From positions 1 through 55,316 of the forward strand of contig JARLIH010000046.1 of NCBI GenBank assembly GCA_031291845.1: a DNA stretch of 55,316 nucleotides. The letters are read 5' to 3'. Source of the stretch: Isosphaeraceae bacterium (GTDB lineage: Bacteria > Planctomycetota > Planctomycetia > Isosphaerales > Isosphaeraceae). Made by a program: the position numbers and the translations under genes. Each line of letters opens with the position of its first letter. The stretch's first letter is position 1. The notes under the pieces are model-generated. The model did not search any database. It was not told the origin of the DNA and saw only the letters and a list, made by a program, of their open reading frames with translations. Shown in pieces: positions 28,139-38,327 of the stretch.

Positions 28139-29358
28139 CACAATAACACATACCACTGTGCAAAAAGTGCCGTGTAAATCGCTAATAGACAGCAACTAAT
28201 GATGAGCAGCACCATCGCGACAAGAACCGTGGCACAGCTAAGAATCTTTCCAACGACAAGATACACCGGCAATACGACGGCTGCGTAGCGAGCGAAACCT
28301 TCCATGTTCGTCTCATAGCATTTCAAGGCCATTGGCATGCCAAGTAATCCGACCGACACGAGGATCTCGCTCGTCGTGAGCCAACCTCGTCTGGCACCGA
28401 CCACCACGAAGAAGACCGCCGTGAAGAAGTAGAACGGATCGGCAAGGTAGAGGCTCAAAATGGGGTTGTGTTGTCCATCATGCCTCGCCCAGTAGGCGGG
28501 CGATGACGGAATGAACCGACTCCAGAATGGATGCAAGGTTTCGATCGCCCACACCTTCTCCACAAATGAGGCATCAGGGTATTTGTTCCACGCTCTATGG
28601 CTTTCCACGAAAATGAATGGGTCACCAAATCTAAAGTAAAGGTAAGCCATGTAAGCGGCTAGGCCCCAGAGCGCCAGGGGGATCAGCCAAGCGAGGCAGA
28701 CCGCCCCGGCGCGCGCTTTCGGCTGGCGCGTCCAGACATGGTGGGCTAGCGCGGGGACCAGGGCGACGCCGACCGGCCGAACCGCGGTCGCGAGTCCGAC
28801 GAGCATTGCCAAGGCCGCCAAAGGCCAGCGCCGGCACATGCCATACAGTGCCAGAAGCGTGACAAGAAGCAGCAGCGACTCGGAATACGCTACGCGAAAG
28901 AAAAAGGACGGCGGTGCGAGACCAAACGCGAGCATCACGAACTTCGCCAAGCGGCTCTCAGCCGCACCAAATCGCTCTTGGACATAACGGCCCAAGATGA
29001 TGAACGTCGTCAGGAGACAGAGATTAGCCACCACAACCAAGGCGACATCGATGTCGAGCCCCGTCACGGCGGACGTCGCACGGGCGATCGCAGGATAAGC
29101 GGGGAAAAAATTTACGCTCGACTGCCGGTCCGGAATGTACGTGTAACCATTGATCGCGATGTCCTTGAACCATTGTCCGTCCCAATTCAAGAAGAACGCG
29201 CCCAAGTCGCCGCCCACGACGCGTCCACCAACAGTATGGGCCGTGAACAACCCTCTCATCATGCAGCCGCCCACGAAAACGACGAGGCTCGTCAGAACGT
29301 AATACAACGTGCCGCTAGCGAGGGGAATGCCGTAAGAAGCGTCCTTGGCTTGTCCCAT
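28138..29358 (-). CDS. PIG-V-like membrane mannosyltransferase
   Basis: From ATG 29358 (MGQAKDASYGIPLASGTLYY) the protein has 406 residues and about ten membrane helices. It carries the PIG-V/GPI mannosyltransferase II pattern: LNWDGQWFKDIAINGYTY (WD near the first lumenal loop), NFFPAYPAIARA, FRVAYSESLLLLVTLLALYG and RPVGVALVPAL. In bacteria such GT-C enzymes transfer mannose or other sugars from polyprenyl-phosphate carriers to extracytoplasmic acceptors. This suits the neighbouring GT2 donor synthase. A longer frame starts at 29469, but its first 37 residues are Arg/Ser-rich and unlikely. Confidence 0.85.
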   Translation of the reverse strand: MGQAKDASYGIPLASGTLYYVLTSLVVFVGGCMMRGLFTAHTVGGRVVGGDLGAFFLNWDGQWFKDIAINGYTYIPDRQSSVNFFPAYPAIARATSAVTGLDIDVALVVVANLCLLTTFIILGRYVQERFGAAESRLAKFVMLAFGLAPPSFFFRVAYSESLLLLVTLLALYGMCRRWPLAALAMLVGLATAVRPVGVALVPALAHHVWTRQPKARAGAVCLAWLIPLALWGLAAYMAYLYFRFGDPFIFVESHRAWNKYPDASFVEKVWAIETLHPFWSRFIPSSPAYWARHDGQHNPILSLYLADPFYFFTAVFFVVVGARRGWLTTSEILVSVGLLGMPMALKCYETNMEGFARYAAVVLPVYLVVGKILSCATVLVAMVLLIISCCLLAIYTALFAQWYVLL

Positions 29359-29606
29359 GATAGTAGAAAGTCCGCGGGTTCTCCTCGACGTCGCAATGGC
29401 TGCGGCAGCCCCCTCGCGGGATTTGCGACGGAGGGAACTATGTTGGCACCATCGTCCCTTGAAACGCACGATCGCGAGATGATGTTAATGCTCTGAGTCG
29501 TCTTCGATGTTCGAGATTCTCTAAACATCGAGTATTGAAACGCAAAACCTTCGCGTCCAGCAAAAAGTTCGGCACGTCTCGGATTTCTTGAGACAAGGCC
29601 TACGGC

Positions 29607-32006
29607 TTACCGCGTTCCGAGTTCGAGTTCTCGTCCTAGCTTAGCGCCATCAAGCAGCACCGAATAAGCCATATCACGTCGCAGTGCCCGCCACAGTGGG
29701 AACTCCGTGTACGGGCGATCATCACTGATGTCCGGAGTATCGCGCAGCCACGGCCGCAACTTGACTTCGTCGGCCAAATAGAGCGAGAGAACCTTCTCCG
29801 GACGGTCACACTCGCGCCCCCACTCTTCGAGGTCCGCGAGCACTGCAGGCTCACGAAAGCCGGCTCGGACATTCCTCTCAATATCGGGGAAGTCCTGAGC
29901 CGCACCGAGCAAGTAGAGGCCCCAGGCTCCAGACTGCTGTCTCAATGGGCTCTCCCACACCCCGACGTGTGCGAACACATCCACGAAAGTCCGCATGATT
30001 GCTTTGATCTCCGATGCGTTCCCACCGGGCAGCCAAAGGCACATGACACCGCCAGGGCTGAGGCGTTGACGGCACAGTTCGAAGAACTCCCGGCTGTACA
30101 GATTCACGGCCCCGGCGCTGTATAAAGGGGGCGCGGGATCCACCGTGATTGCACTATATTGTCGCGAATGCAAAAGCAGATAGCTCCGGCCGTCATCGAC
30201 GATCGGGTGGATGCCAGGGCGATGCAGCAGGGCGGGACCATCAGCATGGAAGTAACGGACATCTTCAAAGACAGCGGGGTCTAGGTCGACTGCCCAGACC
30301 TCCAGGCCCGGGTGACGGCTTGCGGAGCGGAGCGTCGTCCCCATGCCGAAGCAGACCACCAGGATGTCCTTCCGCTCCGCGGTCAACCACAACGGAAGGT
30401 GAGCCATGAGCTTGGTGACGGGTACCAAGGCAGTCATCCCGTGGCCGTCGATCCAGAGATGACGTGCTCGCCTGTCATCGTTCTTCGGGCCGAACACCGT
30501 AGTGGTCACCGCGGGCCCCTCCGTGTGCCGATACACGGTGAGGTTGTTCGGGACGGCGCGCGCCATGGCCCGACGGAGGAATCGGAAGTAGGGATCGCCA
30601 ACCGTCGCGAGTAAAAGCACACAGGCGACGGTCAGGCACCCGAGCACGACCCGTGTTTCACGCCAGGCCCCGTCAGGATGGGCGATCAACAGGACGACGC
30701 CGAGGAACATACTCGCCGCCGCAAGAGCGGCGCCGCTGATGCTGACGCCGAGCAACGGCACCAGCGCGAAGCCGCCCGCCAGCGCCCCTGCGATCCCGCC
30801 AAGCGTGTTACCGGTATATAAGGCTGCGACGTCCCGTGCGCCGGCGCCTGCATCGTAACACCGCACGGCCAGCGGAAAGACGATCCCCCAAAGGAACCCC
30901 ATTGGACCCAGGAGCAATATGGGGACCGCGACCATCATGGATAGGTTTTGGCCCGTCGCGAGATCCGGCTTGGCCATTCCCCCATGGCCATAGAAGTGGA
31001 GCGAGGCAAGAGCCGAGAGACCGATCGCCAGCTCCACGTGTGCCAGTAGCCGCAGGGGATCGCGATAGCGGCCGGCGACCCGCCCGCCCGCGAGGCTGCC
31101 CAAACCCATTCCGGCGAGCAGGACGGCGAGCATCGCGCTGAACGCATAGACGGACGCCCCCTGGTACAGCAGGAGCATTCGTCCCCAGACGACCTCGCTC
31201 GCTAGGGCGACGGACCCGCCGGCCGTGACGGCGGCCAAGACGACGCGGCGAGTTCGCGCCGAGTATTCCGTCAAAGGATGACGATCGTACGGGACGGCAT
31301 CACGCGGCCAATCGCCGTTCACGGATTTCGAGAGGAGCACCCGCGAGTCGCGGAAAAGAACGACCACACCAAGCGCAACGGCGACATTCAACGCGATTCC
31401 GACGGCTATTGTGCGAGACTCACCGACACTGCCGATCAGTACGAATCCGGCGAGAAGAACCCCAGAGACCGCCCCCAAGGTATTGAGGGCGTAGAGCATG
31501 CCGGTCGACTGGGCGAAAGGTTCAGGGCGGCGTACCGCGAAGGCACTCAACGTGGGGAGTGTAGCGCCCATCAGGGTGGTCGGAACCAACAGCAATGCCA
31601 GCGCGGTCACTAACCGAGCATCCGTCTCCAAGATCCCGTAGCCGCCGGCCGCCTCGTACAGCCCCTGGTATATAGGCGGTAGCCATCCCACCAGGCCGAG
31701 TGACAGAGCAGCCGAGACCGCGATGCCAAGTTCCAGTATCGCGTAGAGCCGCAAGGGACGGCCCGCGCGGTCGACGACATGGCCGGCGAGATGGCTACCT
31801 ATCCCGAGGCCGCCCATGTACGCGGCAAGGACTGTGGAGGTGGCGTAAACGGTGTTACCGAGCAGTCGGGTGAGCATCCGCAGCCACACCACCTCGTAAA
31901 GCAGACCACTGATGCCAGAAAGAAAGAATAAACCTCCCAACGCGGTTAGGCCGTAAGACCGCGAGTCTATTTGTCGCTCCGTCCGGGTCACCTGGTTCAG
32001 CGTCAT
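29607..32006 (-). CDS. Fused MFS transporter / spermidine synthase-like protein
   Basis: The product is 799 residues. The N-terminal 480 or so residues form about 12-14 membrane helices starting LGGLFFLSGISGLLYEVVWL, the signature opening of this fused family. The C-terminal part is a spermidine synthase-like Rossmann domain: VVCFGMGTTLRSASRHPGLE, WAVDLDPAVFEDVRYF, PIVDDGRSYLLL, DPAPPLYSAGAVNLYSREFF. The first half repeats itself (LASEVVWGRMLLLYQGASVY mirrors the N-terminus). The polyamine activity of these fusions is unproven. No RNA or protein partner is evident. ATG 32006. Confidence 0.9.
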   Translation of the reverse strand: MTLNQVTRTERQIDSRSYGLTALGGLFFLSGISGLLYEVVWLRMLTRLLGNTVYATSTVLAAYMGGLGIGSHLAGHVVDRAGRPLRLYAILELGIAVSAALSLGLVGWLPPIYQGLYEAAGGYGILETDARLVTALALLLVPTTLMGATLPTLSAFAVRRPEPFAQSTGMLYALNTLGAVSGVLLAGFVLIGSVGESRTIAVGIALNVAVALGVVVLFRDSRVLLSKSVNGDWPRDAVPYDRHPLTEYSARTRRVVLAAVTAGGSVALASEVVWGRMLLLYQGASVYAFSAMLAVLLAGMGLGSLAGGRVAGRYRDPLRLLAHVELAIGLSALASLHFYGHGGMAKPDLATGQNLSMMVAVPILLLGPMGFLWGIVFPLAVRCYDAGAGARDVAALYTGNTLGGIAGALAGGFALVPLLGVSISGAALAAASMFLGVVLLIAHPDGAWRETRVVLGCLTVACVLLLATVGDPYFRFLRRAMARAVPNNLTVYRHTEGPAVTTTVFGPKNDDRRARHLWIDGHGMTALVPVTKLMAHLPLWLTAERKDILVVCFGMGTTLRSASRHPGLEVWAVDLDPAVFEDVRYFHADGPALLHRPGIHPIVDDGRSYLLLHSRQYSAITVDPAPPLYSAGAVNLYSREFFELCRQRLSPGGVMCLWLPGGNASEIKAIMRTFVDVFAHVGVWESPLRQQSGAWGLYLLGAAQDFPDIERNVRAGFREPAVLADLEEWGRECDRPEKVLSLYLADEVKLRPWLRDTPDISDDRPYTEFPLWRALRRDMAYSVLLDGAKLGRELELGTR

Positions 32007-32935
32007 GAGGGCACACTTCCGGGAAAGGGCCTACGCGGCTTCTATTCCTGCCCACGCAATTACAAAAGGATTGAACTGTATCGTGGACGACAAGTCAACC
32101 AGGCTTCAGCGCGATCCGTCTTCGGAAACTTAGCTATTCTTTGACGCTGGTACATCGGCCACTTGCGATCTCCAAATGGCATCGCTTATCATCTCTCACA
32201 CGTATCGGTCGAGACGCAGAAGCCCTTCATGAACTCACGAGGCTTATCCTCAGAAAGACGCGATCTAAAGAAAATGACTTCGGTGATACCTAAGAACAGG
32301 GATGTGGCAGCATCCGCCGATTTTGAACGCCTAGGAATGCCGGGTCAATAGCTTAAGGGAGGACAGCGCGGTGTCGCGGAGGGGGCGAGGTCGTAGGACT
32401 GGGCCAAGTCCTCCATCCTTCCAGCTCCCACTCGGACGGCCGACCGTGATGCCCTGTCGAATCAATGTTAAACACGCGATGAAGGTCTTCTTCTCGTCGC
32501 TCCGTGAGGGTAACCGCCGTCGCTACGCCGCAATCGAGGCCAACGAACCCGAGCAGGCGGGCATCGACCATATCGACATGGCCGTCAAAACGAGCCGGCA
32601 GGGGCGCCGCGACCTCGAAAACCGCCCGGCGCAGTCCCAAAAACGCGCGCCGAGACGGCGGTGGCTGGAAGCGGCACATCGACCAAGATCCTCATGATCG
32701 CGTTCAACAAGGGGCAGCGCAGGGACGGTCGTGTCGCGCTGTTCTGCACTCGCACCCTGAGTCGCCTCTGACGTCCTGGCCTCGCTCAGATCATCCTCGA
32801 GTAAGGCCGGGACTATTCCGAGTTGCGCCCTGGGTTTGAGCAACTGTACGCCAAGAGGGAACAAGGGATGAATGCGCAGAAGAAGCTGGCCTAAGAAATT
32901 GACTCGTCCGCCACGAATCCTTATTGGAAAAGTAA
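32007..32935. other. Intergenic region with transposase remnants
   Basis: The 930 bases between the two divergent membrane-protein genes hold no intact gene. The first half is unremarkable; the second contains the transposase-like remnant listed separately and, near 32806-32893, a short frame DYSELRPGFEQLYAKREQGM ending in a stop that may be another relic. Confidence 0.5.
32479..32700 (+). pseudogene. Decayed transposase N-terminus (ISAzo13-like)
   Basis: The frame from ATG 32479 reads MKVFFSSLREGNRRRYAAIE and then ANEPEQAGIDHIDMAVKTSR. This resembles the helix-turn-helix N-terminus of ISAzo13-family transposases (RRRYAA-EA, G-I-I, then a second helix). A shifted frame continues with RRDGGGWKRHIDQDP, like the following RRPGGGRK segment, which points to a frameshift. 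The rest of the transposase is missing and terminal repeats were not found. Confidence 0.45.
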
Positions 32936-34576
32936 ATGAGCGCCGCCGTACAAGTGCTTTCTCGGGAACGACTCTTTCTCCTATTGCTACTGGCGGCACC
33001 ACTTGGCTTGTGGGTCCTAATCTTCGTCGCTGTGCCGCCAACAGCACAGGAGTTCCCGCTGAATGATGACTGGGCCTACAGTAAAGGGCTGTTTGCGTTC
33101 GCTCGCGGCGAGGGAATTCATTATTACCGCCAGCCCTCAATGCCGCTCTTAGGCCAATGGATCCTGGCTGTGCCGTTCGTCCGCTTGGTGGGGGAGAGCC
33201 ATGTAGCGTTACGGCTTGTGACCATTGCCCTTTCCTTGGTCGGCGTTTGCGCATTCTATGACTTGCTGCGGCGCGAGGCGGGACGTCCGCCGGATGACGC
33301 GAGCTTTACGACTGCGGCCTTTGTGTTCAATCCGCTCTATTTCTTATTGTCCGGCACCTTCATGTCGGACGTGCCTTCGCTGGCCCTCTCGTTGGCGTCT
33401 CTGGCGTCGTACGCCCGCGCATTGCGGGGTGGACGGCTTGCGTGGTTGGCAGCGGGAGTGGCCTTGGCCATCCTAGCTGTCGTCAACCGCCAGAATGCCA
33501 TTGTGACGCCGCTCGTCTTCGGCCTGCTTCTCGCTCGCGACAAGGTGTTGAGGCGACGGGGCCCTTGGATCCTTGGAGCCCTGCTGCCGATCGTATGCGG
33601 GGTGCTCGTCAACACTTGGTTCGGGGCTCGGTCTGACGCTGTGCCTCTCTCTGTGAGCGTTCCGGCGGCAAGTCAAGTCTTGGTACTCGGCTTCACGGGT
33701 ACTTTGTATCTTGGGCTGGCTGCGCTGCCGATACTTGCGTTCCGGCCTGGCATCGGGTCGTGGTGGTGGTTCCTCATCGCGCTCGTATTCATGCTCGATG
33801 GCGTTGCGACCTGTTTCATGGTCGGGAACGAACTGTTTCCAGCACATGCCTTCCATGGAGGGCTCTTTCCCTATCTGGAAAACATGATCACCCCCTGGGG
33901 AACGCTCGAGAGCGGCAATTACGTGGTTGGGGATCGCCCTTTGATGATCGGACGTACCGCTCAGGTGGTAATCACTGCCGTTGGTTGCGTCGCCGGGGCG
34001 GAATTAGTAGAACGGACTGTCGCGCGGCTCCGCGGCGGCGCATTAGCCACTCCGTTGCTTCTCTTCTCGGCGCTGCATGTGCTGATCTTGTTGGTGTCTC
34101 CGACGCTGTACGATCGATATCTCATCGTGCTGGTTCCGGGAGCCTTGGCGGTCGCATCAGGGATTCCGCTACGCGTCCGCTGGAAGGCGGGCTTGGTCGT
34201 CCTCGTGCTTTTCGCGGCCGTCGCCGCTGGCCTGATGCACGACTGGTTTGCGTGGAACTCGGCCCGATGGGAATTAGGCCGACGTGCGCTCGCTCGGGGA
34301 ATGCCCGTCGATGCCATTGAGGGAGGGCTGGAGTGGGATAGCTGGTACGCACCGGGACCGGTTGCCTCCAAAGGAGGACCCCAGCCAGCACCCAGGGGAT
34401 TCACGCTCGCCTTCAACCGCGGGCGGTTCCCGCACATCAGTGGTCGTTACGCGCTAGCCTTCTCGCAGCCCAAGAACGCGGAGGTGCTGGACTCCCAGCC
34501 CTATCGCCTCTGGCTTGTCCCGGGTCAATGGGATTTTCTTCTCGTCGGGCAACTCGGAGGTGGGGATGTCAAGTAA
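32936..34576 (+). CDS. GT39/ArnT-like membrane glycosyltransferase 1
   Basis: A 546-residue membrane protein with about 11-12 helices of the GT-C type. The first extracytoplasmic loop has the acidic pair NDDWAYSKGLFAFARGEGIH, as in PMT/ArnT enzymes where it binds the polyprenyl-phosphate sugar. RQPSMPLLGQWILAVPFVRL and TFMSDVPSLALSLASLASYA follow. The C-terminal region (from about residue 440) is a soluble domain (WNSARWELGRRALARGMPVD). The stop codon region overlaps the start of the next, related gene by 11 bases, so the two are translationally coupled. Likely role: transfer of a sugar from a lipid carrier to a surface glycan or protein. Confidence 0.8.
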   Translation: MSAAVQVLSRERLFLLLLLAAPLGLWVLIFVAVPPTAQEFPLNDDWAYSKGLFAFARGEGIHYYRQPSMPLLGQWILAVPFVRLVGESHVALRLVTIALSLVGVCAFYDLLRREAGRPPDDASFTTAAFVFNPLYFLLSGTFMSDVPSLALSLASLASYARALRGGRLAWLAAGVALAILAVVNRQNAIVTPLVFGLLLARDKVLRRRGPWILGALLPIVCGVLVNTWFGARSDAVPLSVSVPAASQVLVLGFTGTLYLGLAALPILAFRPGIGSWWWFLIALVFMLDGVATCFMVGNELFPAHAFHGGLFPYLENMITPWGTLESGNYVVGDRPLMIGRTAQVVITAVGCVAGAELVERTVARLRGGALATPLLLFSALHVLILLVSPTLYDRYLIVLVPGALAVASGIPLRVRWKAGLVVLVLFAAVAAGLMHDWFAWNSARWELGRRALARGMPVDAIEGGLEWDSWYAPGPVASKGGPQPAPRGFTLAFNRGRFPHISGRYALAFSQPKNAEVLDSQPYRLWLVPGQWDFLLVGQLGGGDVK

Positions 34577-36230
34577 CGCTCTAGGGGAGCCGCAAACGCG
34601 AGAGCGATTCCACGGGGGCGCGGAACGCAGCCTCTTTTTTCAGTCTACACAACGGGATCCCGTTCTCACGGTGATACTTGCCGTCGCCAGCCTGCTGCTG
34701 TTCTGGTCGCTCGACGGTCGGTACCTGTGGCAAGACGAGGCGGAGACCGCGTTGCTGGCCAAGAGCATCCTCAGACATGGGGTCCCGATCGCCTTCGATG
34801 GCAAGAATGTGGTGTCGCAGGAAGCGAGCAAGGAGTTTGTTGCCGGCTCGCGCCTGCCGTATTTCCTGTGGCGGTGGTCGCCGTGGGTTCAGTTCTATGT
34901 CACCGCAGGATCGTTCGCGTTGTTCGGCGCGAACACGCTGGCCGCGAGACTACCGTTCGCGTTTCTGGGTCTTGGCTCAGTGTACTTGACCTACGTGTTG
35001 GCAAAGCGGCTTTTCGCATCCCTGGCGGTGGCCCGCCTCAGCGCGCTCTACCTGGCTACGTCCGTGCCCTTCCTGTTGCATTCGAGGCAGGCCCGCTGGT
35101 GCGCACCGGCTTATTGCCTCTTCATCGGGTTGCTCCTCTTCCTTGAAGGCATGGCCAGCGGCCGGAGACGTGCGCGGACCGGGTTCATCGTGACCGGGGT
35201 TCTGCTTTTCTATACCAACTACTTTGTCTCGATAGGATTGCTGGCTGCGGTCCTCGTCGTTGCCCCGCTGCTGCGGGCAAGCAGGGCATTCTTAGGGAGG
35301 CTCCCCGCAGTGTATGCGGCAATCGCGCTTTTTGTCTTGCCGGGGATTTCGTTATTTCAGGTCTTTAACAAGAGCAAACCATTCGATGACAATCGTTATT
35401 TCACGTATCTAACATATTACTCAAGCGCTTACTCGACGTTTCTCCTTCCTTTACCTATCTTCGTACTGCTCTGCGGGCTGCTTATCGTCGCGCAACCGGT
35501 CCCTGAATCCGCCACTGGCGGGAAGCGCGGGCTCTTATTCCTGATCGCGATTACCGTCTTGGACCTCGGTTACCTCGCCCTGGCCCCTTGGGTTGAATTT
35601 CGCTACATGACCGTGCTGTTACCAGTCGCCGCCATCCTGCTTGCCGTAGCTACACTTTGGATCCTCAGAACGAGCCTTGTGATGGGAATACTACTCACCG
35701 TCGTGCTACTCGCCACAGACATTCTGCACATGGACCCGTTCGGCTACCTCGGGACGTTTGGCTCTGAGAAGGCCGACCGGTTTCCATCAGTTGGGCCGAC
35801 CAGTTTCCCATTTCTGGGCTTCCTGTACGAGGTGACCCATCACTTCGACGCTCCCGAGTACGTCTTGTCGCGCTACCTGAACCGGCATGCGAGGACGACG
35901 GACGTGGTGGTCACGACCTACGATGACCTCCCACTCCAATTCTACACGAGGATTCGGGTTGCTGGTGGGCTGGAGGGGCGTCAGTTACCCGAAGCGCCAG
36001 ACTGGCTCATCCGTCGCCGGTGGATCATGAGCGATGAGCCCGGGAAGGACAGAAGCGTCGCTCGGCACATCGAAGATCTTCGATTATCAAACAAGTATGA
36101 ACCTGTATTAATTGTTACGCCTGACCACATGCTGGGCACTAATCCAGATCCGCGCCACCATTTCTTCAAGGGGCCGTCATCTAGTCCTCCTGTGATCATG
36201 TTTCGTAAAATGAACAACGTTGAGGACTAA
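34566..36230 (+). CDS. GT39/ArnT-like membrane glycosyltransferase 2
   Basis: From ATG 34566, within the end of the previous gene and preceded by GGAGGTGGGG, the protein has 554 residues. The first loop carries LWQDEAETALLAKSILRHG with the acidic DE of GT39/ArnT enzymes, followed by LPYFLWRWSPWVQFYVTAGS and about 10-12 helices (LAARLPFAFLGLGSVYLTYV, SVPFLLHSRQARWCAPAYCL). The C-terminal soluble part (about residue 440 onward) is YVLSRYLNRHARTTDVVVTT. It probably works with its upstream neighbour on the same glycan. Confidence 0.82.
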   Translation: MSSNALGEPQTRERFHGGAERSLFFQSTQRDPVLTVILAVASLLLFWSLDGRYLWQDEAETALLAKSILRHGVPIAFDGKNVVSQEASKEFVAGSRLPYFLWRWSPWVQFYVTAGSFALFGANTLAARLPFAFLGLGSVYLTYVLAKRLFASLAVARLSALYLATSVPFLLHSRQARWCAPAYCLFIGLLLFLEGMASGRRRARTGFIVTGVLLFYTNYFVSIGLLAAVLVVAPLLRASRAFLGRLPAVYAAIALFVLPGISLFQVFNKSKPFDDNRYFTYLTYYSSAYSTFLLPLPIFVLLCGLLIVAQPVPESATGGKRGLLFLIAITVLDLGYLALAPWVEFRYMTVLLPVAAILLAVATLWILRTSLVMGILLTVVLLATDILHMDPFGYLGTFGSEKADRFPSVGPTSFPFLGFLYEVTHHFDAPEYVLSRYLNRHARTTDVVVTTYDDLPLQFYTRIRVAGGLEGRQLPEAPDWLIRRRWIMSDEPGKDRSVARHIEDLRLSNKYEPVLIVTPDHMLGTNPDPRHHFFKGPSSSPPVIMFRKMNNVED

Positions 36231-36637
36231 TATGATATATCATTCAATTTTTATAATCATTGAGTTATAATAGATATGCTAGGTATCGCATGGCACTCTG
36301 TAGCCGTTTCTGGAATTGCCGCGTATTGCAAGAAAGGACGGAGAATCGACGTGAACAGTATAGGGAACGCCGATGGCTCCCTGCGCAGTGTTCAGGTCGC
36401 AATCGATACTGATGTGTCGCCCGTCCGGCCCGCTTCCGCCACAGCGGCATACATAAATCAGTGGCCGCCGATCGCTCCAGCCTTCCAGCGGACTTGGAGC
36501 TTCAACTCGTCTAGCGCTGAGCCGCGTGCGACAAAAGCCGAAACCCGAGCGGTTGTTCTTCGACGAGGCCGACTTGGCGGCTTGAGGATTACAGTGATTT
36601 CTTCCAGGGATACACAGTACGGGCGAACTTGAGGAGA
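36231..36637. other. AT-rich gap between convergent genes
   Basis: This gap begins with a perfect palindrome ATGATATATCAT (36232-36243) followed by T-rich sequence, which may end the GT39 transcript. Reading frames on both strands cover the remainder but none is recognisable; the GC content is lower than in flanking genes. Confidence 0.4.
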
Positions 36638-37777
36638 TCAAAGGCCGACGGATGAGTTTTGCAACAATGGCTTCACGACTTCCTCGCCAAGGCGCCGCGT
36701 AAAGGACTCGGCTCCTTCGGGGAGCAAATGATGACCGTCGATGAATTGATCGTCACTGACCCATGATCTGGCATCAACGATGGGAACTTGCGCGTCGTTA
36801 CCGACGCGCTTAAGATAGTCTTCGATGACGGCCAACGTTGCCGGAGGATAAATGGTCCGGAATCCTGTCCCTTCCGGCAGAAAAACGACGACAGCGCGAA
36901 TCTTGTCTCGATGACAGAGCGCCAAGATATTTCGTAGGGCGCGATCGGGCATCGTTGCAATTCGATAATCGATTAGCCGAGGTGCATAGATCTTACGATA
37001 GCGATCGATGAGCTGCAGTCGCTCCTGGGGTTGCACCGAAATGGTCGGGCTCCACCAGCCCATCCCATCCAGGTGCTCGGTGTAATGACTAGGGGCGACG
37101 GGAGGGAGCACCCATTGGGGAGCGAACCAATCTAGGATGCTCAGCCGGTTGGTGACCAGAGGGAAAAACTGCGCGGTGGCCCATGTCCGATACAGCGGTG
37201 CAGGATCTTCGAGGTAATTCTTAAGCAGCTGAGATTCGCCGAAACTTAGAAGACCCACATTCGTCTGGTGCGAGAATTCCTTAAACTCTCTGTTGACGCA
37301 CCAGAATGGAGGCCAGAACTCAATGATTACCAGATCAGGCTGTATCCTCTCCGCGAGCAATCGCTGGAGGTTGAGGTGAGCCAGCTCCGGCCCGGACCCC
37401 ACGATCGCAAAATTGAAGACGATTGGGGGTTCGCCCATTGGGGCTCTTAAGTCAGCCAGAGTGCCCGGTCGGAAGCCCGTTGCTGCGCGTGAGCTACCCA
37501 GCATCAAAACCAAAGCTCGGCGTGGCTCTTTCGCCAACCGAGCGCGAAGGTCGGCCCTTTTGCGAGCAAACTGATAATCGGCGATCTCAGGATGGTATTG
37601 GAGAGCAAGACGGGTTCCCGACTGGCCGATGAGGAACCACATAAGCCCAAATGCGAGCGTGCACCGAGCTCGAGCCGAGAGGCGTGTGCGAGGTCGTTTT
37701 TTCAACCTATTTCCCCTACGGTCCAAATGGAACCAAGGAACATGGAACGTGCCCCAACGGGCCACACAGTAGGCCAT
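36638..37777 (-). CDS. SGNH-hydrolase-like exported protein, probable O-acetylation partner
   Basis: The product is 379 residues. A basic N-terminus and one membrane segment (ARCTLAFGLMWFLIGQSG) are followed by an SGNH-type domain: ALVLMLGSSRAATGFRPG (block with the nucleophile Ser), VFNFAIVGSGPELAHLNLQR, LVIIEFWPPFW, and near the end DDQFIDGHHLLPEGAESFTR, holding the Asp/His pair. Proteins of this kind (AlgJ/AlgX-like, DltD-like) accept acyl groups from an MBOAT partner and pass them to a polysaccharide. An MBOAT gene lies divergently 550 bases away, which supports that reading. Start ATG 37777, with later ATGs possible. Confidence 0.72.
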   Translation of the reverse strand: MAYCVARWGTFHVPWFHLDRRGNRLKKRPRTRLSARARCTLAFGLMWFLIGQSGTRLALQYHPEIADYQFARKRADLRARLAKEPRRALVLMLGSSRAATGFRPGTLADLRAPMGEPPIVFNFAIVGSGPELAHLNLQRLLAERIQPDLVIIEFWPPFWCVNREFKEFSHQTNVGLLSFGESQLLKNYLEDPAPLYRTWATAQFFPLVTNRLSILDWFAPQWVLPPVAPSHYTEHLDGMGWWSPTISVQPQERLQLIDRYRKIYAPRLIDYRIATMPDRALRNILALCHRDKIRAVVVFLPEGTGFRTIYPPATLAVIEDYLKRVGNDAQVPIVDARSWVSDDQFIDGHHLLPEGAESFTRRLGEEVVKPLLQNSSVGL

Positions 37778-37899
37778 GTCGTTGGCGTCCGGCCGGTTGC
37801 GTATGCACTAGCAGACGGAAAGTTCGAGCAGTTCTGCCAACCTCTCGTTGTAATCGTGAGTGAATCGATCATGAAGATTCTACCACCTGCTCGACCGGG

Positions 37900-38091
37900 T
37901 TACGATCTGAGCTGGCCGTCGCCAACATTCATGGCGATCGGCTCGATGCGCTTGCGTTCCTGGCGGACCGTCGGTCCGCTGACATAGGTGAAGGCATGAT
38001 CTTCGGCAAGCCTTTTGCCGAGCAGAGAAGCGAATCGCTGGTGAAAATGACCACGTCGGTTGGGCCAGGCGCGTATGTTACTACGGGTCAT
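37900..38091 (-). pseudogene. Transposase N-terminal remnant (IS701-like)
   Basis: The minus strand reads HFHQRFASLLGKRLAEDHAF and then TYVSGPTVRQERKRIEPIAM. This matches the opening of IS701/IS4-type transposases (F-x-R-F-A-x-x-F-G, then H-x-x-TY-x-x-G and ERK-x-EP-A). The frame stops after about 63 codons and the remainder is absent. It lies in the promoter gap between the divergent SGNH and MBOAT genes. Confidence 0.6.
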
Positions 38092-38327
38092 CGAGAGCGT
38101 ATTTGCACAATGGAATGACCGTACGGCAAGCCGCGTCGGGTGCCAACGACGCGTCTATTAGGATAACGGAATCAGCATGAAGAGCCAGCGTTTTCTGCCA
38201 CTACAGAAATAGCAAAAACAGCTTCGGTCACAACGATCACGAAGACTGGTTGCCATGCTGAATCACGAGGCAGACTGGTCGCGTTTCAGGACCATACTTT
38301 TCCATATTGCGTGAGGTTCGACGGGTT